A stretch of 42,881 bases of DNA. Source: Candidatus Thermoplasmatota archaeon. GTDB lineage: Archaea > Thermoplasmatota > SW-10-69-26 > JACQPN01 > JAJPHT01. Positions 27,417 through 34,936 of the stretch are shown one piece after another. The DNA lies in NCBI GenBank assembly GCA_035540375.1, contig DATLGO010000100.1, positions 1 to 42,881 of the forward strand, read 5' to 3'. Each line of letters opens with the position of its first letter. The stretch's first letter is position 1. The notes under the pieces are model-generated. The model made no database searches, was not told where the DNA came from, and worked only from the letters and a program-made list of their open reading frames with translations. A program made the position numbers and the translations under genes.

Positions 27417-28139
27417 TCACCGCGCCCAGGGGCGGCCCCGGAGCACGCCGCGGTCCCGGTCGAGCCGGTCGAGCGCCTGGCGCGCGAACGGGTTGAGCGT
27501 GACCTCGTAGGCCTCGCGGGCGGGCATCCAGCGAGCCTCGGCGATCTCGTCCGGGTCGAGGTCGAGCGCTTCCGTGACGGCGCGCGCGAGAAACATGTGG
27601 CCGCGCATGAAGTAGGGGCTCGCGAAGCGCTCCGAGTAGACCCCCAGGAGGGCCTCGACCTCGATCGCGAGGCCCGTCTCCTCCTCGATCTCCCGGACCA
27701 CGCTCTCCTCGGGGGACTCGCCGTACTGGACGAAACCGCCCGGGATGTTCCACATCCCCTTCGTGAAGCCGCGGCTCGCCTTCACCATGAGGACCTCCGC
27801 CGTCCCGTCGCGGCCCGCGCGCACGACGAGGGCGCCGCTCACCTCGCGGACGAGGCTCGCGTTCACAGCCCTCTGGACGAGGGGGTCCACGTTCGAAAGG
27901 GCCGGGACGCGGTCCTTCGGGATCCAGTGCCGGGGCCACGCGTCGAGCCGGGGGACGCAGTACCAGACCACCGTGTCCTCGAAGCGCATCTCGACCTTCC
28001 GGTCCGCCTCGAACGGGATCTCCTCCGGGCGCGGGAAGGTGAGGACGCCGTCGCGCTCGACGAGGTACACCATCCCGTCGTGCTCGACGTAGAGGAGCGT
28101 CCGGCCCGGCACGAATCGGCCATCCGTGGCATGGCACAA
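27417..28139 (-). CDS. Nudix hydrolase
   Basis: The 240-residue protein has a perfect Nudix box, GX5EX7REUXEEXGU, at 135-157 (GFVQYGESPEESVVREIEEETGL). The N-terminal 95 residues form an extra domain (LYVEHDGMVYLVERDGVLTFPRPEE) seen in some archaeal Nudix proteins; there is no NudC-type zinc site. The substrate is probably a nucleotide diphosphate derivative such as ADP-ribose or NADH. Starts are ambiguous: TTG 28139 (used here) or GTG 28112 with a weak TATA-like CTTTTGT upstream. It lies 46 bp upstream of the zinc-ribbon gene on the same strand but that gene has its own TATA box. Confidence 0.86.
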   Translation of the reverse strand: MCHATDGRFVPGRTLLYVEHDGMVYLVERDGVLTFPRPEEIPFEADRKVEMRFEDTVVWYCVPRLDAWPRHWIPKDRVPALSNVDPLVQRAVNASLVREVSGALVVRAGRDGTAEVLMVKASRGFTKGMWNIPGGFVQYGESPEESVVREIEEETGLAIEVEALLGVYSERFASPYFMRGHMFLARAVTEALDLDPDEIAEARWMPAREAYEVTLNPFARQALDRLDRDRGVLRGRPWAR

Positions 28140-28199
28140 AAGGACGACGGGCGCCCGAGGGCCGGCGGTCCGCGGCGCCCGCGGGGCCGTTGCGCGCGG

Positions 28200-28207
28200 A
28201 CATATAG
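28200..28207 (+). promoter_or_regulatory. TATA box of the 36-residue membrane protein gene
   Basis: acatatag is centred 26 nt before the GTG at 28229, the spacing seen for leaderless genes elsewhere in this window. On the minus strand the same element could also contribute to the Nudix gene, though the distance is then longer. Confidence 0.5.
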
Positions 28208-28228
28208 GGGGCGCGCCGAGTCGGGGGC

Positions 28229-28339
28229 GTGCGTCGCGACGCCCGCGGATTCGTGCTGTTCCTGGCGGCCCTCGCCCTTCTCGCCTGGGCCGGGGCGAAC
28301 GGCGGCCCCGCGGCGCGCGCCTTCATGGGCCTCCCGTGA
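28229..28339 (+). CDS. Micro-membrane protein, 36 residues
   Basis: MRRDARGFVLFLAALALLAW is followed by AGANGGPAARAFMGLP: a basic N-terminus, one hydrophobic helix and a short Gly/Ala tail. The GTG at 28229 is 26 nt from the centre of a clear TATA box, which is the main support. No family is recognised. It lies in the gap between the divergent Nudix gene and the surface-protein gene. Confidence 0.5.
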   Translation: MRRDARGFVLFLAALALLAWAGANGGPAARAFMGLP

Positions 28340-28403
28340 CCGCGGGCCCCGGTTCCCATTGTTCCCCTCGGGGCGGTTGGCCGGATCACACGATCGTCGG
28401 CGC

Positions 28404-28467
28404 TTCATAAGGCATGCCCGGGGAACACCCTCTGTGTCCGTCCGAACGCTCGGGCGGACCGAGGTGG
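28404..28467 (+). promoter_or_regulatory. Promoter, leader hairpin and ribosome-binding site of the surface-protein unit
   Basis: TATA box ttcataag (28404-28411), predicted start near 28432, then a hairpin of 10 bp (arms 28436-28445 and 28450-28459, one G-U pair, loop acgc), then GAGGTGG (28461-28467) 7 nt before the ATG. The hairpin sits at the extreme 5' end of the mRNA and next to the ribosome-binding site. It may stabilise the transcript, tune translation, or be the operator palindrome of the ribbon-helix-helix protein encoded downstream. Confidence 0.7.
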
Positions 28468-28474
28468 AAACCGC

Positions 28475-31400
28475 ATGAACACCAGGCTCGTCATCCTCGC
28501 CGCGGCCGCGCTCTTTGTCACGAGCGCCTTCGTGCCGGCGGCCAGCGCTCAATCGCAACTGAACGTCCGGAGCGTGGGCGAGATCTTCGTCGATGCCGCG
28601 GGTCTCGCGAGCGGCTCCAACGTCGCCGCGAGCATCACCGAATCGCGCGGCGTGCTCGAAGGCTACCAGGCCCTCGCGCTCGGCGTCAAGGTCTTCAACA
28701 AGGTTTCCATCGACGGCTTCTCGCAGGCCGAGAAGATCCGCGGCGTCGGATCCTCCGCCCTCACCCTCAAGGGCTCGAACGCGATCGTGTCGATGCACGA
28801 CAACATCAACGGCGCGATGCGGATCGAGGCCGTCTCGGACGCGATCGTCCGCTACGACCTCGCGCACGCCATCCAGCCCGAGCTCAGCGCGTCCCGCAAG
28901 ATCGCCGACCTCTGGAGCGGCGCTTCCTACGTCGGCAGCCTCGTCGTCGTGGGCGCGAACGGCCCCGCGAGCGAGGCCGAAGGCTTCCGCATGGACGCCC
29001 GCGGCAACCTCGTCGCGACCCTGAAGCCCGGAAGCGAGGTCGCCTTCCAGGCCCGCCCCGTCTACCTCGCCGACAAGGCGTACGTGAACGCGCTCACCTC
29101 GGCGCTCGCGAACGGCCGGCTTTCGAGCCACGTCGTCACGGAGCTTTCGGGCAACACGCAGGCCCACTCCGCGATCGACTACCTCGCCGGCTTCCAGACC
29201 TCGACCTCGACGGCGGTCCCCGGATCCGTCGAGACGTCGCTCCGTGCGACGGCCGCGAGCGCGAAGCCCGCGATGCTCTCCTACGATCTCGCCTACGAGT
29301 CGCTCGGCGCGCCGGCCTCCTCGGCGGCCGTGTACGTGAACGGCGCGCTCGCGAAGCGCGTCGACTCGGCGGCCCGCGTCGAGGACGCGCTCCGCCAGGG
29401 CCAGGCGGCCTTCTTCGCCGAGACGCACGGCGGTCGCACGCTCGTCCTCGTCTCGACGCCCTCCTTCTCCGCGTCGGCCCAGCACCAGATCTCGATCACG
29501 GCGAATCCCCTCCGCGAGGGCGACGCCTCGAGCGCTGTTCAGGCCCGATCCGAGGCCCGCGCCGCGCGCGAGGCGGCCGTCTCGGGCTCCTTCAGCCTGT
29601 TCGACAACGGCAAGCTCGCGGGCGCCTTCGCCACCGGCCTCGTGAACAAGTCCGTGGTCGCGGTCCACGACTTCACGATCCTCGAGACGCGCACGAACGT
29701 CTTCGAGAGCGTCAAGGTGGACGACTCGGGCATCGCGTCCTTCGGCGTCGACGGCGCCCACGCGATCTCGATCCGCGGTCTCAAGGCGGACCTCAAGCTC
29801 TACGACGACGCCTACGCCACGCTCGTCCTCGACGCGCGCGGCGAGGCGAAGGGCGCGTTCACGCTCGCAAAGGACGTCAAGGCGCGCCTTGTGTCCGAAA
29901 GCGTCGCCTTCCTCGAGGGCCCGAACGGCTTCGAGGGCCACATCGTCCTCGTGCGCTCCGACGGCGCCCCGACGGCGTCGTCCCGCTTCATGCTCTCGGG
30001 CGCCTCGCGGCTCGATGCCGAGCTCGAAGAGGGCGCGCGCGTCATCTTCCGCTCCGGCCACGCGGCCGAGGAGCGCGCGACGGACGCGATCCTCGCCCAG
30101 GCGGTCGCCGACGGCAAGATCGGCAGCCACGTGCTCGCGGGCTTCAACTCCGACAAGATCGCGCACCACGCGATGGCGTACTACGAGAGCGCCGAGCTCA
30201 AGATCAACAAGGCCCAGCGCGGCGCCTTCGAGATCGACTACCACGCGGGCACCCGCGCGGCCTCGAGCTTCGTGTTCGACAGCCGCGGGTCGAGCCTCGC
30301 CGCGAAGTCGCCCCGCGACATCGCGGTGACCGTCGCCGGCAAGGGCGCGGTCGCGGTGGGCTCGCTCGACGAGGTCCTCGCCCAGACGCCGTATCCCAAG
30401 TACTTCGTCGACACGACGCTCAGCGCGGACCCGCGGATCGTCGTCAACGCCGGCGAGGCCGCGGCGGGCAACGCGCTCGTCGTCATCCGCAGCCGCATCG
30501 ACGAGACGGCCGCCGCGCTCACGCGCTCGGACGCCTTCGGCGCGTTCAAGCTGTTCTACGACGGCCGCGCGGTCGGCAACTTCGTGAGCCTGAAGTCCGA
30601 CCAGAAGGCCGGCATCGTGAACGACTTCACGATGATCTCCACCGGCACGAAGGTCTTCGCCTCGATCGCCTCGGGCTCGAGCGGCTTCATCTCGTCCGGT
30701 TCGGACGGCGCGCCGCAGCTCCTCCTCGAGAACGCGGAGAGCAAGCTCGAGTTCAGCGACACGACGAGCGCCTACATGCGTGTCGTCGCGAAGAAGGCGA
30801 ACGACGTCGGCTTCACCCTCGCCTCGGGCATCGAGGCGACGCGCGCGAGCCCGTCGGTCGTCGAGATCGCCTCGGCGAACGGCGCCTACCTCGGCTCGAT
30901 GATCATCACCAACCTCGACGGTCGCCCCGCCCCGGGCAGCGCCTTCGAGCTGCTCTCGATGGGCCGCGTCAAGGCCCACCTCGAGGAGGGCAGCCAGATG
31001 ATCTTCCGCACGCACTTCGGCATCGAGACGGAGCTCTCGAACGCCGAGCGCTCGATGATCAACGACGCGGTCGCGCGCGGCGCGGTCGCGGGCCACGTCC
31101 TCGTGCAGAGCGGCCACGCCCTCTCCGCGAAGGGCATCCCGCGCGCGGCGAGCGGCGCGGCGAGCCTCGAGGCCGTCACCGGCCTCGATGCGGCCGGCCT
31201 CGACCTCGGCGCCGTGTCGAGCGTCGCGGCGGGCCACGAGGGCACCGTCACGACGGCGGTCACCTCGTCGTACTACAACACGATCCAGATGGTCACGGCG
31301 GCCACGAAGGACCGCGTGGACGTCACCGTGTCGAGCGCGGTCTCGGCCGGCAAGACGCTCATCGTGAGCCTCGACCGCGAAACCATCCAGGGCCTCGCGA

Positions 31401-31678
31401 CCGGCGACGCGGAGATCCTCGTCGACGGCAAGCCCGTGAAGCAGGCTGCGAACTACGCCGACGTGCTCACCCCCGAGGGGAAGACGGACCCCGTCTACTA
31501 CATCCTCGCGGGCGAGATGGGCACGCAGGTGCTCGTCGTCATCCCGCACTTCAGCACGCACACCGTGACGCTGAAGGAGCGCGACGCCGGCGCGCCGCCG
31601 ATCTTCATGTACGCGACCATCTTCCTCGGCCTCCTCGTGGCGGCCGAGACCGTCCTGCTCGTCCGCCGGAGGGCGTAA
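28475..31678 (+). CDS. Three-repeat membrane-anchored surface protein
   Basis: The 1067-residue protein has a signal peptide (1-25, ending ASAQ), a large Ala/Ser/Val-rich ectodomain and a C-terminal helix (1042-1063) with the tail RRRA, so it is an anchored surface protein. The ectodomain is built of three diverged copies. Matching signposts are VFNKV/VFESV/VFASI (73, 409, 727), AIVSMHDNINGAMRI/ADLKLYDDAYATLVL/SKLEFSDTTSAYMRV (103, 438, 756), GSLVVVGANGP/GHIVLVRSDGA/GSMIITNLDGR (154, 488, 807), then a long helix and a sandwich-like tail. There is almost no Cys. Start is set by GAGGTGG and ATG 28475. It may be an S-layer-like or matrix protein; no known family was recognised. A ribbon-helix-helix gene follows after 1 nt. 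Confidence 0.88.
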   Translation: MNTRLVILAAAALFVTSAFVPAASAQSQLNVRSVGEIFVDAAGLASGSNVAASITESRGVLEGYQALALGVKVFNKVSIDGFSQAEKIRGVGSSALTLKGSNAIVSMHDNINGAMRIEAVSDAIVRYDLAHAIQPELSASRKIADLWSGASYVGSLVVVGANGPASEAEGFRMDARGNLVATLKPGSEVAFQARPVYLADKAYVNALTSALANGRLSSHVVTELSGNTQAHSAIDYLAGFQTSTSTAVPGSVETSLRATAASAKPAMLSYDLAYESLGAPASSAAVYVNGALAKRVDSAARVEDALRQGQAAFFAETHGGRTLVLVSTPSFSASAQHQISITANPLREGDASSAVQARSEARAAREAAVSGSFSLFDNGKLAGAFATGLVNKSVVAVHDFTILETRTNVFESVKVDDSGIASFGVDGAHAISIRGLKADLKLYDDAYATLVLDARGEAKGAFTLAKDVKARLVSESVAFLEGPNGFEGHIVLVRSDGAPTASSRFMLSGASRLDAELEEGARVIFRSGHAAEERATDAILAQAVADGKIGSHVLAGFNSDKIAHHAMAYYESAELKINKAQRGAFEIDYHAGTRAASSFVFDSRGSSLAAKSPRDIAVTVAGKGAVAVGSLDEVLAQTPYPKYFVDTTLSADPRIVVNAGEAAAGNALVVIRSRIDETAAALTRSDAFGAFKLFYDGRAVGNFVSLKSDQKAGIVNDFTMISTGTKVFASIASGSSGFISSGSDGAPQLLLENAESKLEFSDTTSAYMRVVAKKANDVGFTLASGIEATRASPSVVEIASANGAYLGSMIITNLDGRPAPGSAFELLSMGRVKAHLEEGSQMIFRTHFGIETELSNAERSMINDAVARGAVAGHVLVQSGHALSAKGIPRAASGAASLEAVTGLDAAGLDLGAVSSVAAGHEGTVTTAVTSSYYNTIQMVTAATKDRVDVTVSSAVSAGKTLIVSLDRETIQGLATGDAEILVDGKPVKQAANYADVLTPEGKTDPVYYILAGEMGTQVLVVIPHFSTHTVTLKERDAGAPPIFMYATIFLGLLVAAETVLLVRRRA

Positions 31679-31679
31679 A

Positions 31680-32033
31680 ATGACCAAGAAGCTGAGCAAC
31701 TACAACGCCGACGACCCGAACTGGGGACTTTTCGTCCACCAGGGCAACCGCGACCTCGAACAGCGCAAGAGCATCAAGGTGAAGCTCCCGATCCGGCAGC
31801 ACATCAAGCTGCACGCGCTCAAGCTGTTCTCCGAGAACAACATCTCGGAGACGGTCGAGCGCGCGCTGGACGCGTACTTCGCGGAAATGAAGACGGACGG
31901 CGCGCCCGCCTCCGAAGGCTCGGGCGCCTCGCCCGGCCCCGGCGCGGTGGCGAACGCCCTCCCGCCGCACGGCGCGGTCGGCGCGAGCGGTCCCGCGACG
32001 GGCGGCGCCTCCCGCCCCGAGCGCTCCGGCTAG
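31680..32033 (+). CDS. Ribbon-helix-helix protein paired with the surface protein
   Basis: The 117-residue protein has an N-terminal arm (1-29), a ribbon-helix-helix core (30-71: RKSIKVKLPIRQHIKLHALK and then SENNISETVERALDAYFAEM) and a disordered Gly/Pro/Ala/Ser tail (72-117). The ribbon is SIKVKLP; the helix A/B pattern fits MetJ/Arc-type DNA binders. The ATG lies 1 nt after the surface-protein stop, so they are translationally linked. Such proteins usually repress their own promoter; the inverted repeat at 28436-28459 is a possible target. A membrane-associated or adaptor role for the N-terminal aromatic arm (SNYNADDPNWGLFVHQ) cannot be excluded. Confidence 0.78.
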   Translation: MTKKLSNYNADDPNWGLFVHQGNRDLEQRKSIKVKLPIRQHIKLHALKLFSENNISETVERALDAYFAEMKTDGAPASEGSGASPGPGAVANALPPHGAVGASGPATGGASRPERSG

Positions 32034-32048
32034 ACGACGAACGCTAGA

Positions 32049-32095
32049 CCCCCGCGGCGGCTCCAACACGCCGCGGGGGCTTGCCCCTCTTTTTT
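32049..32095 (+). terminator. Intrinsic-like terminator of the surface-protein unit
   Basis: Perfect 11-bp GC stem: arms 32049-32059 and 32069-32079, 9-nt loop, followed by a pyrimidine-rich stretch ending in six T (32090-32095). Archaeal termination mostly needs only a T run, so the combination is unusually strong. It begins 15 nt after the stop of the ribbon-helix-helix gene. Confidence 0.8.
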
Positions 32096-32219
32096 CTGGA
32101 CGCGCCCGGCCAGCCGCGGCGCCGATGTCCCGCGACGTCAGGGCGTGGATCCGCCCCGCCGCCTCGCGCCACATCCATCGCCCTCATATCGGGGAAGCGC
32201 CCGAGCAGGCGCCGAAGCC

Positions 32220-32552
32220 ATGCGCGCCGTGCACGTGAGCATCGAGTGGTGGTCGCCGCCCGCGAACGCGACCACGACGAGACGCGAGGTTCCGAACGAG
32301 CGCGTGCGGAAGAAGGTCGAGTCGATGCTCGCGGAGATCGCGCCCCTCCTCAACGAGTACGAGGCCTCGCTCTACGACATGTCGAACCTCGCGTCGAACG
32401 GGCTCGACTACCTCATGCCAAAGATCGAGCTGAACATCCCGCTCTACGAGGAGCGCGTGTCCTTCCGCCTCCGCATGATCCGGCTGGACCAGACGCAGAT
32501 CTTCCTCGAGACGAAGAAGGGCGACGCGATCGCCGAGATCCGGCTGACGTGA
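32220..32552 (+). CDS. Unknown small protein
   Basis: The 110-residue protein has an N-terminal strand (MRAVHVSIEWWSPP), a central helix (RVRKKVESMLAEIAPLLNEYEAS) and a beta-rich C-terminal half (IELNIPLYEERVSFRLRMIR, then IFLETKKGDAIAEIRLT). No family is recognised. A TATA box tcatatc (32184-32190) lies about 33 nt before the ATG, leaving a very short leader. Its stop abuts the convergent gene's stop (TGATCA). Confidence 0.68.
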   Translation: MRAVHVSIEWWSPPANATTTRREVPNERVRKKVESMLAEIAPLLNEYEASLYDMSNLASNGLDYLMPKIELNIPLYEERVSFRLRMIRLDQTQIFLETKKGDAIAEIRLT

Positions 32553-32810
32553 TCAGACCGGGCCGAGGATGCCGACGCGCAGGACAATGTCGAGCATCGA
32601 GAAGATGCAGAGCCCGATGAGCGCGAGCATCGGAATCGAGTCCTCGCGCGCGGCGATGCCGCCGACGAACGCGAGGAGGCCGAGCGCGTAGGGCCAGCCG
32701 CCGACCTCGCGCTGCGTGACGCCCGCGAGGAGGACGATGACCAGGAACGCGACGAGGGCGCTCCACGCGAGGACCGCCTTGGGCTCGCTCAGGGTTGCGA
32801 ACCGTGCCAT
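32553..32810 (-). CDS. Small membrane protein, unknown
   Basis: The 85-residue protein has two to three transmembrane helices (about 14-31, 38-52 and 58-76), with no recognised family. The ATG at 32810 is chosen because a strong TATA box, GTTATATAC (32833-32841), is centred 27 nt upstream (leaderless). An ATG at 32828 lies too close to the box to be the start of that mRNA. Confidence 0.72.
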   Translation of the reverse strand: MARFATLSEPKAVLAWSALVAFLVIVLLAGVTQREVGGWPYALGLLAFVGGIAAREDSIPMLALIGLCIFSMLDIVLRVGILGPV

Positions 32811-32832
32811 GATCCGGCGGAGTCGCATGGCC

Positions 32833-32841
32833 GTATATAAC
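32833..32841 (-). promoter_or_regulatory. Strong TATA box
   Basis: Minus-strand GTTATATAC, centred 27 nt before the ATG at 32810. It is the closest match to the archaeal consensus in this part of the window and fixes the start codon of the small membrane protein. Confidence 0.7.
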
Positions 32842-32884
32842 GGTTCGCGAGCGGCGGCCAAGCCCGCGCCCCGCGCGGATCGGC

Positions 32885-33376
32885 TCAACCCTCGGGGGGG
32901 CCGTCCGGAATCGAGGGCTCGACGAGGGCGGCGAGCTGGAGGAGGGATTCCTGCCAGCCCATCGTCGCAAACTCGACCGGGATCGCGGACGGGATGCCCG
33001 TCTGGGTGATCTGGACGAAGCAGCCCGCGCGCGTGGGACGGAGGTGGATCGAGACCTCCATCTCGCCCGGCAGGCCGGGGTCGTCGAACCGATCGACGTA
33101 GCGGATCGTGCGGTGGGGCTTCAGCTCGACGTAGTCTCCGCGGAAGCTGTGGCTCGTCCCCGTCCCGAAGTTCGTGAAGCTCATGCGATAGGATCCGCCG
33201 ACGCGCGCGTCGATCTCGTGCACCTTGCCCGTGAAGCCATGGGGTGGCAGCCACTTCTCCATCGCGTCGGGTTCGAGGAACGCCCGGTACACGCGCTCGG
33301 GCGGCGCGCGCAGATGGCGCTCGAGAACGACCGTGTTCGCCGTCGCAGCCTCGTCGGATCTCGTCGTTGAACGCAT
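32885..33376 (-). CDS. AHSA1/SRPBCC-domain protein
   Basis: The 163-residue protein matches the AHSA1 (activator of Hsp90 ATPase homologue) branch of the SRPBCC fold: LERHLRAPPERVYRAFLEPDAMEKWLPPHGF (18-48), then GGSYRMSF, GDYVELKPHRTIRYVDRFDDPG and the last helix GWQESLLQLAALVEP. These small proteins bind hydrophobic ligands in a cavity; the ligand is unknown. ATG at 33376; no clear TATA box or ribosome-binding site was seen. Confidence 0.88.
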   Translation of the reverse strand: MRSTTRSDEAATANTVVLERHLRAPPERVYRAFLEPDAMEKWLPPHGFTGKVHEIDARVGGSYRMSFTNFGTGTSHSFRGDYVELKPHRTIRYVDRFDDPGLPGEMEVSIHLRPTRAGCFVQITQTGIPSAIPVEFATMGWQESLLQLAALVEPSIPDGPPEG

Positions 33377-33539
33377 GACGTCACGTCCCGGAGCCTTCGG
33401 TCGGCGCCCGCTTCGCGCAAGGCGCCCCGCGACAGGGGGCGGGAGGATGCTTCAGGATTTCTGGACGCCGACCGGCAAGGCCTCGCGCCGGGACGGCGAG
33501 CGACCTCGCGTCGACGAGCAAGCGCGCGCTGGCGTCAGC

Positions 33540-34100
33540 TCAGGAGGGCGACCCGGGCCCGCCCCCGAGGGAATCGAGCTGCAGGATCGGGCCTTGACCG
33601 TCGAAGGCGCGGCCCATGCGCTCGGGCGCGATCTCGCGGATGCCCCGGTATTCGAGGTCCACGATGAGGCCGCGCTCGCCGATGAACTTCACGTTCCAGC
33701 CGTAGCGTTGCGCGACCGCGTTGAACAGCACGAACTTCGAGGTGTTCGCCTGGATGCCGGCCCAGCGGCCCTCCTCGACCTTCGGGGGACCCGAGACGAT
33801 GAGGTAGTTGTAGAGCGGACGGTTGCGGGCGCGCACGACGAGGAGGCGTTCGAGGTTGTACACCTCGTTCACCTGGGGGTTGAGGTAGCGGTTGACCTCG
33901 TCCTTCGAGATCCCGCTGCGCTCCGCGATGAGACGGAGCGTCTGGTCCTCGCCCGAGCGCTGGATCTCGCTCAGCGTGTCGATGAGCTTGAGGCAGTCGC
34001 GCTCCAGCTTCTCGACCGCGGGATTCGAGGCGGCCGGGGAGCCGGCCGGCGCCCTGGGGCGCATCACGCCGCCGCCGGGGGCCAGGGGCCGAGGGGACAT
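33540..34100 (-). CDS. HTH-containing protein, unknown
   Basis: The 186-residue protein has a flexible Pro/Gly/Ala N-terminus (1-25), a helical part (26-48) and a likely helix-turn-helix (QTLRLIAERSGISKDEVNRYL, about 53-73, with its end in a winged arrangement). A strand-rich C-terminal half follows (NYLIVSGPP; VKFIGERGLIVDLEYRG), then a disordered tail. It may be an archaeal transcription factor with a ligand-binding region. TATA box CTTTATAG (34123-34130) is centred 27 nt before the ATG at 34100 (leaderless). Confidence 0.7.
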   Translation of the reverse strand: MSPRPLAPGGGVMRPRAPAGSPAASNPAVEKLERDCLKLIDTLSEIQRSGEDQTLRLIAERSGISKDEVNRYLNPQVNEVYNLERLLVVRARNRPLYNYLIVSGPPKVEEGRWAGIQANTSKFVLFNAVAQRYGWNVKFIGERGLIVDLEYRGIREIAPERMGRAFDGQGPILQLDSLGGGPGSPS

Positions 34101-34168
34101 GCGTCACCATGGGTTTGAGCGACTATAAAGATTCATTCCCTCCGGGAAACGACCATGGACAGAAGCCT

Positions 34169-34879
34169 TCATCGTCGGCGCCAGAGGACGCCGCCGAGCC
34201 CGAGGGCGACGACCGCGAGCGCGCCCGACGCCCACGTCCAGAGCCCCATCTCTTCGAAGCCCGCGCCGAAGGCCTGGCCCCCCGAGCGCGGCGCGGGCGC
34301 GAGCGTGACGATGCGCATCGCGGCGGCCTCGTAGGCGTGCACGGTGATCACGACGTCGAAAGAATTGCCCTTGTCCACCTCGGCGCGGTGCGGGTTGCCG
34401 ACATCCTCGAGGCGGACCTCGAGGTGCCATGCGCCCGAGCCCGAGGACGACGCATAGGAAGCGAGCTTGGCGCGGAGGTCGTCCGCGTCTCGGGCCCGCA
34501 CCGACATGGACTCGGGCGGTCTCGCGACGACGGCGCGCACGTCGAGCTTCCCCGACGCGGAAGCCACGGGCGACCCGGGCGCGCGGGACTTGTCGGGCAT
34601 GTAGAGCGACGCGCTGAACGTGTCCGGGCCGGAGAGACCGACGGGGTCGTCCGTCTCGTTCCACGACACCGTGGCGGAGACCTGCGTGACGTTCATCGTC
34701 TCGACGCGCAGGCGCAGGAGCCGCGTCTCCCCCGGAACGAGATGGCCCGTCGCGGTGTACGTTTCGCGGGAAACGGACCACGTCACCTCGTAGGTCGCGA
34801 GGCTCTCGCCCTGGGCGAGCGCGCTGGGCGCGACGAGGAGGAGCGCGAGCGCGAAGGCTCGGAAGGGTCGGCAGGCCAC
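34169..34879 (-). CDS. Secreted protein with C-terminal membrane anchor
   Basis: The 236-residue protein has a signal peptide (1-22, ending SALAQ), a beta-rich ectodomain with several N-x-S/T sites (for example NVTQ, NETD), and a C-terminal helix (about 212-232) followed by RRR. The signal-beta domain-TM-Arg tail layout matches other exported proteins in this window. The start is a GTG at 34879, without a strong promoter; it lies 57 bp after the stop of the upstream minus-strand gene and may be part of its transcript. Function unknown. Confidence 0.72.
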   Translation of the reverse strand: MACRPFRAFALALLLVAPSALAQGESLATYEVTWSVSRETYTATGHLVPGETRLLRLRVETMNVTQVSATVSWNETDDPVGLSGPDTFSASLYMPDKSRAPGSPVASASGKLDVRAVVARPPESMSVRARDADDLRAKLASYASSSGSGAWHLEVRLEDVGNPHRAEVDKGNSFDVVITVHAYEAAAMRIVTLAPAPRSGGQAFGAGFEEMGLWTWASGALAVVALGLGGVLWRRR

Positions 34880-34936
34880 GCGGAGAGGTCGGCCCGCGCG
34901 GTCATGAGCCCCGCGGGACGTCCGGAGGGCCCTAGT

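Noticed and set aside
27863-31699. Very long minus-strand open frame opposite the surface-protein gene
   Set aside because: It is low-complexity Arg/Gly/Asp sequence typical of antisense frames in high-GC DNA, while the plus-strand gene has a signal peptide, repeats, promoter and ribosome-binding site.
33377-33539. Short plus-strand open frame beginning MLQDFWTPTGK near 33449
   Set aside because: It continues as an antisense shadow of the HTH gene and has no promoter.
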